Assembly (NCBI RefSeq): GCF_001423615.1
Contig: NZ_LMOU01000001.1
Location: forward strand, 1,471,104-1,535,103
Length of the DNA stretch: 64,000 nt
Origin: Microbacterium sp. Leaf159
Lineage (GTDB): Bacteria > Actinomycetota > Actinomycetes > Actinomycetales > Microbacteriaceae
Reading direction: 5' to 3'
The notes beneath the pieces were generated by a model that was not told where the DNA came from, did not search any database, and was given only the letters and a program-made list of their open reading frames with translations. Position numbers and translations under genes: made by a program. This document shows positions 44,437 to 53,136 of the stretch, piece by piece. The stretch's first letter is position 1. Every line of letters begins with the position of its first letter.

Positions 44437-46128
44437 TCAGGAACGCTGTGCGGAAGACTGCCCACGTCCGTAGTCAGGATCACCAAAGTCGTGGGCGCGT
44501 CTGGTGAAGACCCTGTTCAGGTACTCCTCGATGATCTCTAGGTGAAGGTCGCGGTCGAAGAGCGTGACCTGCCGACTGAACTCTCGCGCGACCTCGGGGT
44601 TGGTGTCAGTGAGACGGTCGAAAAGCTCGAAGGCGAAGATCATGAACGCTGCGTTGACAGCGGACCCTCGCCGGGACTCCTCGCCGTCCACGTTGGACTG
44701 GACTTCACGGAGCAACGCTGCAGCGCCGCGTCGCCGACTACGGATGCTGAGGTGCGCGTACTCGTTGAGCGCCCTCATCAGCACGGCTAGCCGACCCCAC
44801 CCCGATTCGCTGAGCCACCGGGACGAGGATGGCGTTCCCGCCGCTTCCAACCGCTGGGCTCGTCCCGGTTTGAGCCGGTGGGTGCGCAATCGCGCCACCT
44901 GCTCGAGAAGGACGCGGATGCAGCCAACGGCGTCGTCGGAGTCTTCCAGCCATAGGTGAGTGGCGCCGTCCGCTGCTTGCGCCGCCACGATCAGTGCGTC
45001 CCGTTCCACTCCGCTCGCGTCCGGGACGATCTGTCGGGCCGTCTCAGCGATGGTGCGCTGACGGAACATGCGTGATGCGAGGTCGCCGGGTGAGAACTCC
45101 TCACCCAATGCTGCTTTCTCATCATCGAATGCCCCTCGCGCTCGTTCGATTGCCCGCCCGCGCCGTTCCAAGAAGGCGCGGACGGTCATGAGGGAGTTTG
45201 TCTTTTCGACCAACCCCCAGACCTCGTCGGTGACGTCAGCTCGGTAGGCCTGACCGCCACGCACCCATTGCTCGGATCGCTTTCTGTACGCCTCGAAGTA
45301 CTCGAGTGGTACGAACGCGAAGCTGAGTCCGAACGGCTCTGCGATGGTCATGTCGCGGTGCACGGAGCGTAGCGACAGAGACGCGTCGTCAATGCCTTGC
45401 TGTTCCGCGAGGAGATCGATCCCTCCCCGTATGTACCCCAAGACGATGTCGACGACGGCGGATATGGCGTCGTGGTGAGCAACGTTTTGAGTTGCAATGG
45501 GGCTCAGCGGCTGCGCCGCGCGGTCGCCAAACGCTGGGTGACCGGGGCGCGCGTGCAGGAACTCGGACAACCACGCCCACCACCGGCCCGCCTCATCCGG
45601 CAGGCTCGGGTGCCGCAGGGTGAGCCACACGCGAGTGATGTACGCCTCTTCGCTTTCGGTCTCTTGCCGGCTGAGGCCGAACTGGTGGGCAACGTTCAGT
45701 GTCCACCGCTCGAACAGTCTCCGCGCGATGAGCGCGGCAGGAACGGGTAGCCCGGCTCGAAGGAACCAGCAGACCTGAACAATGTCATCGACGCCGAGAA
45801 AGAGGTGATTCGGCCAGTTGGTCGGCGCGGCCCTCGGATCCCAAGTTCCGCCGAGCGTCGTTCGAAGTCGATCTGTTGCCGGGATGACCGACAACACGCC
45901 CCAGGCGCGCGGGGGCAACAGATCGGGCGTCGCTTGCATGGCGTCGTATCGCCGTTGCGCGAATGCGAGGAGTGCACCGCCGAACAGTTCGGGCCGTTTG
46001 CGTGCTGCCCACTCGAGGCTTTTCATCCGTGGGGTGAGTTGGAAGACAAGTTCTCTGCCTTCGGGCAGCGTCCCCTGCACTGCAGGAAGCTCCACCCCCT
46101 CGACGAACTCCCCGAACTCGGTGTGCAT
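44437..46128 (-). CDS. Large hypothetical protein paired with a PIN-like nuclease
   Basis: 563 residues from the ATG at 46128 (GGGAG 9 nt upstream); a start at 46149 would add seven. It is soluble and mostly helical, without a signal. A stretch near 140-165 (LIARRLFERWTLNVAHQFGL) and another near 450-480 (LAVLMRALNEYAHLSIRSRR) look like helical cores. No catalytic motif is recognised. It lies 200 bases downstream of the PIN-like gene on the same strand, and the pair forms its own block in the island. A role as partner or sensor of that nuclease is inference. Confidence 0.7.
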   Translation of the reverse strand: MHTEFGEFVEGVELPAVQGTLPEGRELVFQLTPRMKSLEWAARKRPELFGGALLAFAQRRYDAMQATPDLLPPRAWGVLSVIPATDRLRTTLGGTWDPRAAPTNWPNHLFLGVDDIVQVCWFLRAGLPVPAALIARRLFERWTLNVAHQFGLSRQETESEEAYITRVWLTLRHPSLPDEAGRWWAWLSEFLHARPGHPAFGDRAAQPLSPIATQNVAHHDAISAVVDIVLGYIRGGIDLLAEQQGIDDASLSLRSVHRDMTIAEPFGLSFAFVPLEYFEAYRKRSEQWVRGGQAYRADVTDEVWGLVEKTNSLMTVRAFLERRGRAIERARGAFDDEKAALGEEFSPGDLASRMFRQRTIAETARQIVPDASGVERDALIVAAQAADGATHLWLEDSDDAVGCIRVLLEQVARLRTHRLKPGRAQRLEAAGTPSSSRWLSESGWGRLAVLMRALNEYAHLSIRSRRRGAAALLREVQSNVDGEESRRGSAVNAAFMIFAFELFDRLTDTNPEVAREFSRQVTLFDRDLHLEIIEEYLNRVFTRRAHDFGDPDYGRGQSSAQRS

Positions 46129-46329
46129 GACCAGATGCTCCCACACCATTCAGGAACACCGCCCGGATGTGTTGATCGCTGAAGGTGCCCGCCGGGCCGG
46201 TGGCACAGCGCTCTCGCACTCCTTCTACACACGCACGTCAGTACACAAGGGAAGGCCGTCGGATAGATGCACATGGTTCCGCGGATCAAGCTCGCCGTCC
46301 GTGTGAGGCAACTTGGTGAGCAACGGTTC

Positions 46330-47901
46330 TCATCCAGTGCCCGTGATACTCCGCATCAGCCTGTTGAGCCAGCTGACGCGTTGGCGCTCGCCGACGCTGT
46401 GATCACTCGGCACGACGCCTTCACGTTGATGCTCCGCTTCTCCCCCAAAAGTCTCGGCCTCACACTTCTGCACCAACTGTTCCCAGTACTCCTGGGGTCG
46501 CGGCCCGACCTGCCTTGAGAGGGTCTCTTCGCGAATCCACGTTTCTATCGACTCGAGCCGGTGCTGGTGGTCGTCTAGGCGCTTGTCGACCTCAGTGTCA
46601 GCGGCCATGAGCATCAGGGAGTAGGTGTTGTCTTTGACGAGGCCCCGTGGGCGCAACCTCTCTCGGAAGAGCGGGAGCGCTTTGTCGTCCGTCACCAGCA
46701 ACACGCCGCCGTCTTCCGGCGAGAAAGCCCCTCTGAAATCTGGATTGATACTCAGGTCGATGCTGGACAAGTGGGCAAGATCCCATGCAGCCCCCCACAG
46801 TTCTCTAGAGGGGTTGCGACCGAATTTCATTAGCTTGTCGATGTATTCAACTCGGTCCCCTCGTTGACTACCGACGAACCGATCAAACGCCACGCGCAGC
46901 GGGTAGCTGAGGTTGTAGCCGACCTCGTCCAACATCCATCGAGCAAACTCTTCGAACAGGTCCAACCGTTGAACTGCGCGGAACTGTCCGGCGGTACGAC
47001 GCCACAGTTGAAAGATCTTGAGCAAGCAAACGTAGTACGCGAGCTGAACTTCGTACTGCGATTCGCCCAGGCCGCCCGGCGTGCGCATATGGTTCGCCAG
47101 AGCTTCGCGGTAGTGAGCACGCACTTCAGTTAGATCCTGAGTCCGAGCGATACTCCCTTCTCCGAACCAGGCGTCGACGGTCGCACCAAGGCTCGCTGCT
47201 CGCGCATAGTTCCGGGTTCCTGTTTCACGGTCCCAACTCAACTCAGCGATGGCGAACCCACCCTGGACAGTTCCGTGCGCAATCTCGGAAGCAACTTGCT
47301 GAACTTCCCGATCTCGCCCAGCATCCTTTGAGGCGTCCTTGGCGACCTTCTCGAGGTGAACTAGGACGTTCGAGTCCAAGAACACATGCTTGTCGGTCGT
47401 GGTGACCCCGCGTCGGCCATCGACACCCAGGAAGACATATCGTGTGCTTCCCTGCCCGCTTTTCATCGCGGTCGCGTATCCTCCGAATGCGCGCCGTGAG
47501 CTCAGAAGCGTGCGGAGATCGAAGTCGGCTGGCGTTCGCTGCTGTGCAACGATCACGAGAACCCTGCCCAGCCGGCTCGCGATCTCTTGCCATTCTTCCG
47601 AGGGCTGTTCGCTATGGCGAACCTTGACACCACGTCGCCCGCCCTCGAAACGGATTCCTAAGGAGCTGTATGCGACCAGCGCGTCCGGCACTCCATTCGG
47701 AACGTCGGTAAGGAATCTATCCAGCTGACAGAACCCAAACTCGCTAGCAAGAGTCTCCACCGTCGAGCGCGCGACTCGAACGTGGCGATCTCCTAGCTTC
47801 GCGCCAACGACCTCCGCCTCGAAAGTGGCGAGCAGCAGCACTGGCTCACGACGATAGATCGTCGGGATCGCCTGAAAGCTGGGTGTTACATGGTGGCTCA
47901 C
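46330..47901 (-). CDS. PIN-like domain nuclease
   Basis: 523 residues, GTG start with GGAGGAG 8 nt upstream. Residues 1-165 are an unrecognised N-terminal domain. From 170 a PIN-type RNase pattern follows: D176 in HVFLDSNVLVHLEK, E220 in FAIAELSWDRE, D374 in AAWDLAHLSS, and D405/D406 in LLVTDDKALPLF. These are the four acidic positions of PIN nucleases, in order and inside matching strands and helices, but the insertion between E220 and D374 is large (about 150 residues). The C-terminal 95 residues are charged. It is probably a metal-dependent RNase acting with the 563-residue protein. Confidence 0.75.
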   Translation of the reverse strand: MSHHVTPSFQAIPTIYRREPVLLLATFEAEVVGAKLGDRHVRVARSTVETLASEFGFCQLDRFLTDVPNGVPDALVAYSSLGIRFEGGRRGVKVRHSEQPSEEWQEIASRLGRVLVIVAQQRTPADFDLRTLLSSRRAFGGYATAMKSGQGSTRYVFLGVDGRRGVTTTDKHVFLDSNVLVHLEKVAKDASKDAGRDREVQQVASEIAHGTVQGGFAIAELSWDRETGTRNYARAASLGATVDAWFGEGSIARTQDLTEVRAHYREALANHMRTPGGLGESQYEVQLAYYVCLLKIFQLWRRTAGQFRAVQRLDLFEEFARWMLDEVGYNLSYPLRVAFDRFVGSQRGDRVEYIDKLMKFGRNPSRELWGAAWDLAHLSSIDLSINPDFRGAFSPEDGGVLLVTDDKALPLFRERLRPRGLVKDNTYSLMLMAADTEVDKRLDDHQHRLESIETWIREETLSRQVGPRPQEYWEQLVQKCEAETFGGEAEHQREGVVPSDHSVGERQRVSWLNRLMRSITGTG

Positions 47902-48187
47902 TCAACGATTCTCCTCCAGCGACCAGGACACATCGGAGCCGCGACCTTAAGGTGGCCCGGAAAGTCCATGGGCGCCTCGTCACCCCAGTTCGAGAGTCGC
48001 TCTATCCCGGTGGACGTCTCAAGGCGCCGACCGCGGTGTATCAAATTAGACACTGAATCAGAACGGCCAGCGGTCCTTGGCGGACGGTGCTCAGACTGCC
48101 GCGCTCAGGAGTCCTGGATTTTCCGGGCAGCCTGTCGCTGTTCGTCCGCCACTGTGTCGACCACCGCAGCGGGGCCACCCGCGTTCC

Positions 48188-48209
48188 GTCGCGCCTACTG
48201 AGGCGCGAC
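48188..48209. terminator. Hairpin spanning the stop of the small secreted protein
   Basis: GTCGCGCC (48188-48195) pairs perfectly with GGCGCGAC (48202-48209) around a 6-nt loop. The stop codon TAG of the 80-residue protein lies at the stem-loop junction. Confidence 0.6.
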
Positions 48210-48437
48210 GACCATCACGCCAAGTCGGGTGTTCGGCGCCCAGCTGTTCGCTGCCTTGCTGTGCTCGAACCTCAGGGACAGCGCTACCAAGCCGGGGGCC
48301 GCGTCGAAGCTGCGGACGGCATCGACGGCGATCTCCGCCATCTCGTCTACGGCGGCATTCTCGGCTTCGACGAAGGCCATCCCACCGAGAATGATGGCGA
48401 ACACGAACACGAGTCGTGCATGGGTTGCTGTAGACAT
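48195..48437 (-). CDS. Small protein with N-terminal hydrophobic segment
   Basis: 80 residues. The start has AGGTGG 3 nt upstream. Residues 7-21 are hydrophobic (ARLVFVFAIILGGMAFVEA), either a signal peptide or anchor, and the rest is acidic then ordinary (VDEMAEIAVDAVRSFDAAPG). The frame stays protein-like for 29 codons after the TAG (ARRNAGGPAAVVDTVADEQR), so the stop may be recent. It diverges from the 294-residue gene. No known function. Confidence 0.55.
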   Translation of the reverse strand: MSTATHARLVFVFAIILGGMAFVEAENAAVDEMAEIAVDAVRSFDAAPGLVALSLRFEHSKAANSWAPNTRLGVMVVAPQ

Positions 48438-48562
48438 GAACCACCTATTCGGGAGGGATCCACCGACATGGACCCACCTCTGACTTCGCTCACGCCACAA
48501 GCAACCGCTAGTCACGCAACCCCTCACACGACTGATCCTCAACTCGTAGCTCTGGAGAACCA

Positions 48563-49447
48563 ATGACCGAGAACCACGAACCCCTCGAGGGCACTCAGGT
48601 CTCAGCGATCATGCGCACGCTGTTCATGGACCAGGCGGTTGCGTTGACAGAGATCGACAAGCGCATCGCCAATGCGTCGAACGAGTGGCAGACCGTGGGG
48701 AGCAACGCGCACACCGCCGAACTGCATGCCACGCTGAGCGGAGCGCAGGAGGGGCGGGCCATCGAAATCTTCGGCCGCGCGGCGTCTGCCGGCGAGCAGC
48801 TCGGATTGGCGCTGACTCTGAGCCTGGATGCGCGACGCTGGTTGGCGACCGAGGACACCGAGGTTCATCTGCCGGTTCGCGCTCTCACCGAGATGCAGGA
48901 GTACTACACGCTCGCGGCCGCCGCAGGTCTGGCCAACGTGATCCTACGCATCGGCCTGCTCCACAAAGACATCCGGGCACGGATCGAGAACCGTTGGAAG
49001 AACAACGCCGGCTTCCATCCGTTCTCTGGAGACCGCAACGACTGGATCCAGTTCAGCGAACGGGCCTTCCTCGTCGTCAGAGGCGCGGTCGACGAAGCAG
49101 ACGCCCCCGAACTCCAGGCCTCTGCTGAAGCGCTCCTTCGTTTGCGCAGAGACCCGCGATGGGAGGACCTGGATCGCCGAAGGTCGCTGGACTACCATCA
49201 ATGGCGCCCACAGAGCATCGCGGGCGGGGTTCCCGCGGAGAGCCTATGGAGCGCGCTGGCGGACGGCGGACGGGAAGCGTCCTTCCCCGCTGCGTCCCAG
49301 GTTCTTCCAGACCTCGCAGAGGTGTGCGCCGAGAGCGATGCGGCATTGGAGCTTCTCGGTGACACCGCGGCGGAGATCCGCACGCGGTTCCCGACTGCGT
49401 TGCGGGAAGTGGGTCTTGCGGTGTACCGCTCGGACGACGCCACGTGA
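48563..49447 (+). CDS. Hypothetical protein, first gene of the forward operon
   Basis: 294 residues with GGAG 6 nt before the ATG. It is helical, soluble and without Cys; heptad-like stretches occur (MDQAVALTEIDKRIANASNE; LQASAEALLRLRRDPRWEDL). The C-terminal 60 residues include Ala/Glu-rich helices. No motif is recognised. A 43-residue protein and a three-segment membrane protein follow on the same strand, so the three may act together. Confidence 0.72.
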   Translation: MTENHEPLEGTQVSAIMRTLFMDQAVALTEIDKRIANASNEWQTVGSNAHTAELHATLSGAQEGRAIEIFGRAASAGEQLGLALTLSLDARRWLATEDTEVHLPVRALTEMQEYYTLAAAAGLANVILRIGLLHKDIRARIENRWKNNAGFHPFSGDRNDWIQFSERAFLVVRGAVDEADAPELQASAEALLRLRRDPRWEDLDRRRSLDYHQWRPQSIAGGVPAESLWSALADGGREASFPAASQVLPDLAEVCAESDAALELLGDTAAEIRTRFPTALREVGLAVYRSDDAT

Positions 49448-49666
49448 CCCGCACTCAGTGCGAGCGTGGGACAGGCTGCATTGCAGATATCGGGACAGCG
49501 TCGTTTTCCGGACGGAGCGAGAGGTGAACCTGCGCCGTCGTCGGTGGCGCTGAGTAGGCTTGAACACGCGCACCAGAACTGTCAGAGCGAGGATAACTCC
49601 GTGATCGCAGCGGACTCGTCTACTGAGCTACGCATCCCACAACTCCGCTAAACGAGAAGGCGACCC

Positions 49667-49798
49667 ATGGCTAAGCCTCCGGCACAAGCTCCCAAGCCGA
49701 ACCAGGACTGGAAGAAGACGGGTTACAAGTCTCCTGCGCAGGAGAACTACGGGACGAAGCGACCCCCGCTGGACAAGCCCAAGAAGCCGACCAAGTAG
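49667..49798 (+). CDS. 43-residue basic Pro/Lys-rich protein
   Basis: Starts MAKPPAQAPKPNQDWKKTGY and ends PKKPTK at TAG 49798. GAGAAGG 4-9 nt upstream serves as ribosome site. It is basic, Pro-rich, with no hydrophobic segment, and is probably disordered or nucleic-acid binding. It lies six bases before the next gene's GTG, so translation of both is likely linked. Confidence 0.65.
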   Translation: MAKPPAQAPKPNQDWKKTGYKSPAQENYGTKRPPLDKPKKPTK

Positions 49799-49804
49799 CT
49801 CCCT

Positions 49805-50305
49805 GTGCTCAACCTTCGAGGTCGGGGCCGCCAGCTGCAGATGCTCTCGGATGAGCTAGATCACGAGATCTCTCACATCGCGCAGCGCGCCACCGCCATG
49901 GAGCAACGGGGGGCGATGCTCATCGGAGCCGCAGGCATCGCCGGTGCCCTTCGGCTCGGAGACCACGTCAACGCACTGACGGTTGTCGCGCTGGTGCTTA
50001 CCTTCGCTGCGGCCGTCGCCGGCCTGGTCGTGATGTTCCCCCGGAAAGGTCCTCTCCTCAACGTTCGAGTGGCGCGGCATGGCGCGTTACGCATGCATCC
50101 CCTCGCTGCGAGATATCACCTCGACGATACGAAGCTCGAGATCTTGGAAGCCGACCAGCAGTGGCTGAACATGCGCGGACGCATCACCCGCGGCGGTTTC
50201 ATCCTGTTGGCGCTAAGCATCGCCGTGGGTCTCGCCGGAACCATTGCGGCGGTTCCGCCCGACCTCCTCATTCCCACTCCAGGTGCCACGCCGACTCCCC
50301 CCTGA
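49805..50305 (+). CDS. Three-segment membrane protein
   Basis: 166 residues from a GTG. An amphipathic N-terminus (RQLQMLSDELDHEISHIAQR) precedes hydrophobic segments near residues 37-52, 58-80 (ALTVVALVLTFAAAVAGLVV) and 130-150 (GFILLALSIAVGLAGTIAAV). Such two-plus-one helix layouts occur in effector proteins of some phage-defence systems (for example SLATT-like proteins), which makes it notable, but no specific family is proved. Confidence 0.7.
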   Translation: MLNLRGRGRQLQMLSDELDHEISHIAQRATAMEQRGAMLIGAAGIAGALRLGDHVNALTVVALVLTFAAAVAGLVVMFPRKGPLLNVRVARHGALRMHPLAARYHLDDTKLEILEADQQWLNMRGRITRGGFILLALSIAVGLAGTIAAVPPDLLIPTPGATPTPP

Positions 50306-50347
50306 GTGTGGACGTCGACGCACTCAAAGCACGCCGGTCGCTGTGAG

Positions 50348-50596
50348 CTAGCAGTCCGGAAGGTTGTCGAGGTTGTTCGGAGAGTAGCTATCGGGGGCGG
50401 TCGTGAGGTAGTCCCGCCCGTTGCGTGCGCCGACGCGCACGTAAACGGTGCGCCCGCCGACGGAGACATAGTAGGCGGTCCGGTCCCGCTGGATGTTCGC
50501 AACCGCGGTCGATTTGGAGTGACTCCACCCCGTCCCGCACAGGCCCGTTATGTCGCCGTCGGGGTTCTTCGCGCTCTTCGTCACTTGCAGGGACAT
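50348..50596 (-). CDS. DUF3892-domain protein
   Basis: 82 residues. GGAG lies 8 nt before the ATG. The DUF3892 pattern is clear: VTKSAKNPDGDITGLCG at the start, ANIQRDRTAYYVSVGGRTVYVRVG in the middle, and YLTTAPDSYSPNNLDNLPDC at the end. The family is widespread, often in accessory DNA, and uncharacterised. It is on the strand opposite to its neighbours. Confidence 0.85.
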   Translation of the reverse strand: MSLQVTKSAKNPDGDITGLCGTGWSHSKSTAVANIQRDRTAYYVSVGGRTVYVRVGARNGRDYLTTAPDSYSPNNLDNLPDC

Positions 50597-50841
50597 GATC
50601 CCGCTCCTCACGTCTGTCGAGTGGGTGGTCGTATAGGGAGTGTGACACTCCTCCATCGAGTGAAGACCGAGCCTGTCTGAGATTCTGTAGTCGCGTAGTG
50701 CGTCAACCGAAGTGCCCCGCTGGAGTGCGCCGCTCGTCCTGCGACGATCTGTTCGTTGCGCCGTTCTGGATGCGAAGCGCCCGGCTCTGACAGGTGTCCG
50801 AGGCCTCCGATACGGTTTGAGAACCGAACGAAGGAGGCGCC

Positions 50842-51375
50842 ATGCGCTTAGATCACCCGTCACTGAGCGATGATGACGAGGCGCGTGTGGCCGATCTGCA
50901 CGATTGGTTGTTCAGTAACCGCCATATCCAGGCCTTGCTAGACGACTACATGTACCGCGGGAGTGTTCCTCCGTGGTACTCCGAGTTGCTTTCCAACCTC
51001 ACCTTGCTCTCCGGAGGCGACACCGTCGAAGCGGTCTTCGTGGATGTCGACATGGAGACCTATCTGGTCAGCGTCGGGCTGGTGACATCGCACCGCGTCA
51101 TAGCGGCGCGTGTCACCGGGCGCCGGGAATCCCGCGATCTCTCCTCGCGCGCAGTGTCTCGCCGAGGCGTCCGCGACGTACGCACCGAAGAGCCGTTCGG
51201 CATCGTTGACCGCGAACCACGCCGAGCATGGCCGGGCCCGTTCGCTCTCACTGTCACTATCGATGGTTTCGATCAGCCGCTGAGGTTCGTGCCGAGCGCT
51301 CAGACAACTTTTGAGGCTCGCCAACCGGATATGGGTGCGCTGACCCGATCATTCCTCACCAACCTCGACGAGTAG
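50842..51375 (+). CDS. Hypothetical protein
   Basis: 177 residues with a strong GAAGGAGG ribosome site. The N-terminal third is acidic and helical (SLSDDDEARVADLHDWLF), the middle a small beta region (TVEAVFVDVDMETYLVSVG), and the C-terminus another strand-rich part (PFALTVTIDGFDQPLRFVPS). Soluble. No family is recognised. It stands alone in the island. Confidence 0.7.
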   Translation: MRLDHPSLSDDDEARVADLHDWLFSNRHIQALLDDYMYRGSVPPWYSELLSNLTLLSGGDTVEAVFVDVDMETYLVSVGLVTSHRVIAARVTGRRESRDLSSRAVSRRGVRDVRTEEPFGIVDREPRRAWPGPFALTVTIDGFDQPLRFVPSAQTTFEARQPDMGALTRSFLTNLDE

Positions 51376-51533
51376 CGCGACCCACTCATCAGCACTGACC
51401 CCGCTGCCTGGACGGACGGTGGGACACGCTGGCATTCCTAGCGAGGCCGGTCTATCTGACGCCCTAAGGCATCGCCCCGATGGCTTCGGTCCTTCGGCCC
51501 TGGTGCACGGTTGTCCCCACATACGATGTGCCT

Positions 51534-51791
51534 ATGAGCTTCCACCTTGAGCACCGGCTGGATGGGCGCCAACACCGCACCGGCACATTCGCTTCACGCG
51601 GTGACGCCCTCCTTGCTGCCCTTCGCACACCGCGGATGCCTGTTCTCATCGTTGAAGGTGCTGGCAGCGTGAGTCCCGGCGCCGGCGAAGTGACCGCCGT
51701 GGTCCTGAAGCGAGGCGAGGTACTTCCCTCTCGCGACGAGCCCGCGTGGTGGAGCGACTCTGACAACACCGACGACTTCAGCGTGCCCTGA
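51534..51791 (+). CDS. Small hypothetical protein
   Basis: 85 residues starting MSFHLEHRLDGRQHRTGTFA. The start is supported by TACGAT (51522-51527) ending 6 nt before the ATG (leaderless layout), rather than the ATG at 51480. The C-terminus is acidic (WWSDSDNTDDFS). No function. It is the last island gene before the tRNA-Tyr terminator. Confidence 0.55.
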   Translation: MSFHLEHRLDGRQHRTGTFASRGDALLAALRTPRMPVLIVEGAGSVSPGAGEVTAVVLKRGEVLPSRDEPAWWSDSDNTDDFSVP

Positions 51792-51869
51792 AGTCGGTTG
51801 AACAGGCCTTCGAACTGTGGTTGAGCCGCGGGAAGAGCTCCCAGAACGATTGTGAGCAGCTGAAAAACG

Positions 51870-51896
51870 AAAACGCCCCCGATTCGGGGGCGTTTT
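51870..51896. terminator. Bidirectional terminator next to tRNA-Tyr
   Basis: AAAACGCCCCCG (51870-51881) pairs with CGGGGGCGTTTT (51885-51896) across a 3-nt loop, with U-runs on both strands. It ends the small forward gene and the minus-strand tRNA transcript. Confidence 0.9.
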
Positions 51897-51936
51897 TCTT
51901 CGCTTTTCGAGTTTCCTGGATTTCTCTTGCGAGAAG

Positions 51937-51949
51937 TACGTACAACTCA
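51937..51949 (-). repeat. Right copy of the island inverted repeat
   Basis: Reverse complement TGAGTTGTACGTA, immediately downstream of the encoded CCA of tRNA-Tyr. It matches 41023-41035. Confidence 0.6.
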
Positions 51950-52034
51950 TGGTGGCGAGTGAGGGATTCGAACCCCCGAATGCGATGCAGTCTGATTTAC
52001 AGTCAGATCCCTTTGGCCGCTTGGGTAACTCGCC
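51950..52034 (-). tRNA. tRNA-Tyr (GUA anticodon)
   Basis: Class II tRNA starting GGCGAGTTACCCAAGCGG, with a long variable arm. The anticodon loop CTGTAAA holds GUA (51998-52000 on the plus strand), T arm GGGTTCGAATCCC, acceptor GGCGAGT/ACTCGCC. CCA is encoded (51950-51952). The 3' end faces the accessory island. Confidence 0.96.
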
Positions 52035-52120
52035 AGAGCGCACCCGTCCAACTTCGACAGCCAACCGGGGGCACGATAGATAATCATACCTGCGAACGGC
52101 AGGCGCGAGAAATCGAGACG

Positions 52121-53050
52121 TCAGCTGCCGAAGACGCCTCGCTCGGCGTCCGCCAGAGACTCCGGAGTGCGGAGCAGACCACCCTCCGCGCGACACGTCG
52201 CCGCGGCCACATCCATCGCCCTATCGAGCAGCTCCTGCCACCCCTCCGCATGCTCCGGCGTGCCAGCGGCGAGCCCTGCGGCCACCGCCGCGAGCGTCGC
52301 ATCGCCGGCACCGACCGTATCGATGACCCGCCCCGGAAGAGTCGAGATGGGAGCGGTGACCACTCCGGCATCCGACTCGAGTGCGGCGCCGTCGGCACCC
52401 GCCGTCGCGAGTACGGCACGCACGCCGAGGCCGCGCAGCCGCGCGCGGAGCCCGTCGAGATCACCGTCGTAGAGAAGTGCCGCGTCATCCGCGCCGACCT
52501 TGACGATCGCAGCTCCTGCGGCCGCACGCTCGAAGCCCCGCACGAACTCCTCGCGGTCGCTCAGCATGCCCGATCGCGGGTTGGGATCGATGGCCAGACG
52601 AGCGTCACCTGCAGCGGCCAGGAGAGCGTCGACCTCGGCGGGGACATCGAAGGGGAAGCAGCTGACAGCGACGAGACCGGCATCGGCCATGGCCTGCACA
52701 GCCTCATCGGAATAGCGGATGCTGCGCCGCTGCGCCGCCTCATTGAACACGTACACGGGCTCGCCGTCCGGCCCGCGTTCGACGATCGCCCGCGAAGAGC
52801 CGAGCGGAGCCTCGCTCTCGATCAGCCTGACATCGTGATCCCCGAGGTACTCGCGGATGTGCGCACCCGCCTCATCGTCGCCGACCATCGCGATCAGCGT
52901 CGTCGGCACTCCGAGTCGGCGCAGGCCGACGGCCACGTTCAGCGCGGCGCCGCCGACCAGCTCGCGCACACCGGCACCGTCACGGATCTCGTCGATCAGC
53001 GCGTCTCCGACGACGACGGCACCGGACGCACGGGAGGAATCAACGCTCAT
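52121..53050 (-). CDS. PfkB-family carbohydrate kinase
   Basis: 309 residues. Signature parts are VGGAALNVAVGLRRLG near residue 32, and DTVGAGDATLAAVAAGL near residue 244 with catalytic D250. FNEAAQRRS and DPNPRSGML resemble fructokinase-type members. The sugar cannot be fixed from sequence. It diverges from a lipoprotein gene; the start is 7 nt after TAGTGT. Confidence 0.9.
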   Translation of the reverse strand: MSVDSSRASGAVVVGDALIDEIRDGAGVRELVGGAALNVAVGLRRLGVPTTLIAMVGDDEAGAHIREYLGDHDVRLIESEAPLGSSRAIVERGPDGEPVYVFNEAAQRRSIRYSDEAVQAMADAGLVAVSCFPFDVPAEVDALLAAAGDARLAIDPNPRSGMLSDREEFVRGFERAAAGAAIVKVGADDAALLYDGDLDGLRARLRGLGVRAVLATAGADGAALESDAGVVTAPISTLPGRVIDTVGAGDATLAAVAAGLAAGTPEHAEGWQELLDRAMDVAAATCRAEGGLLRTPESLADAERGVFGS

Positions 53051-53136
53051 TCCGCCGACACTACCGCGCGAACGGCATCTGCGGCGGCGCGGTCTGCCTC
53101 CCGCTCCCCCAATCCCTCCGGCGCTACGGTGAGCGC

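Noticed and set aside
51950..52034. Search for a direct duplicate of the tRNA-Tyr 3' end at the left edge of the island
   Set aside because: No duplicate of the T arm or acceptor was found near 41 kb; only the 13-bp inverted match outside the tRNA is present.
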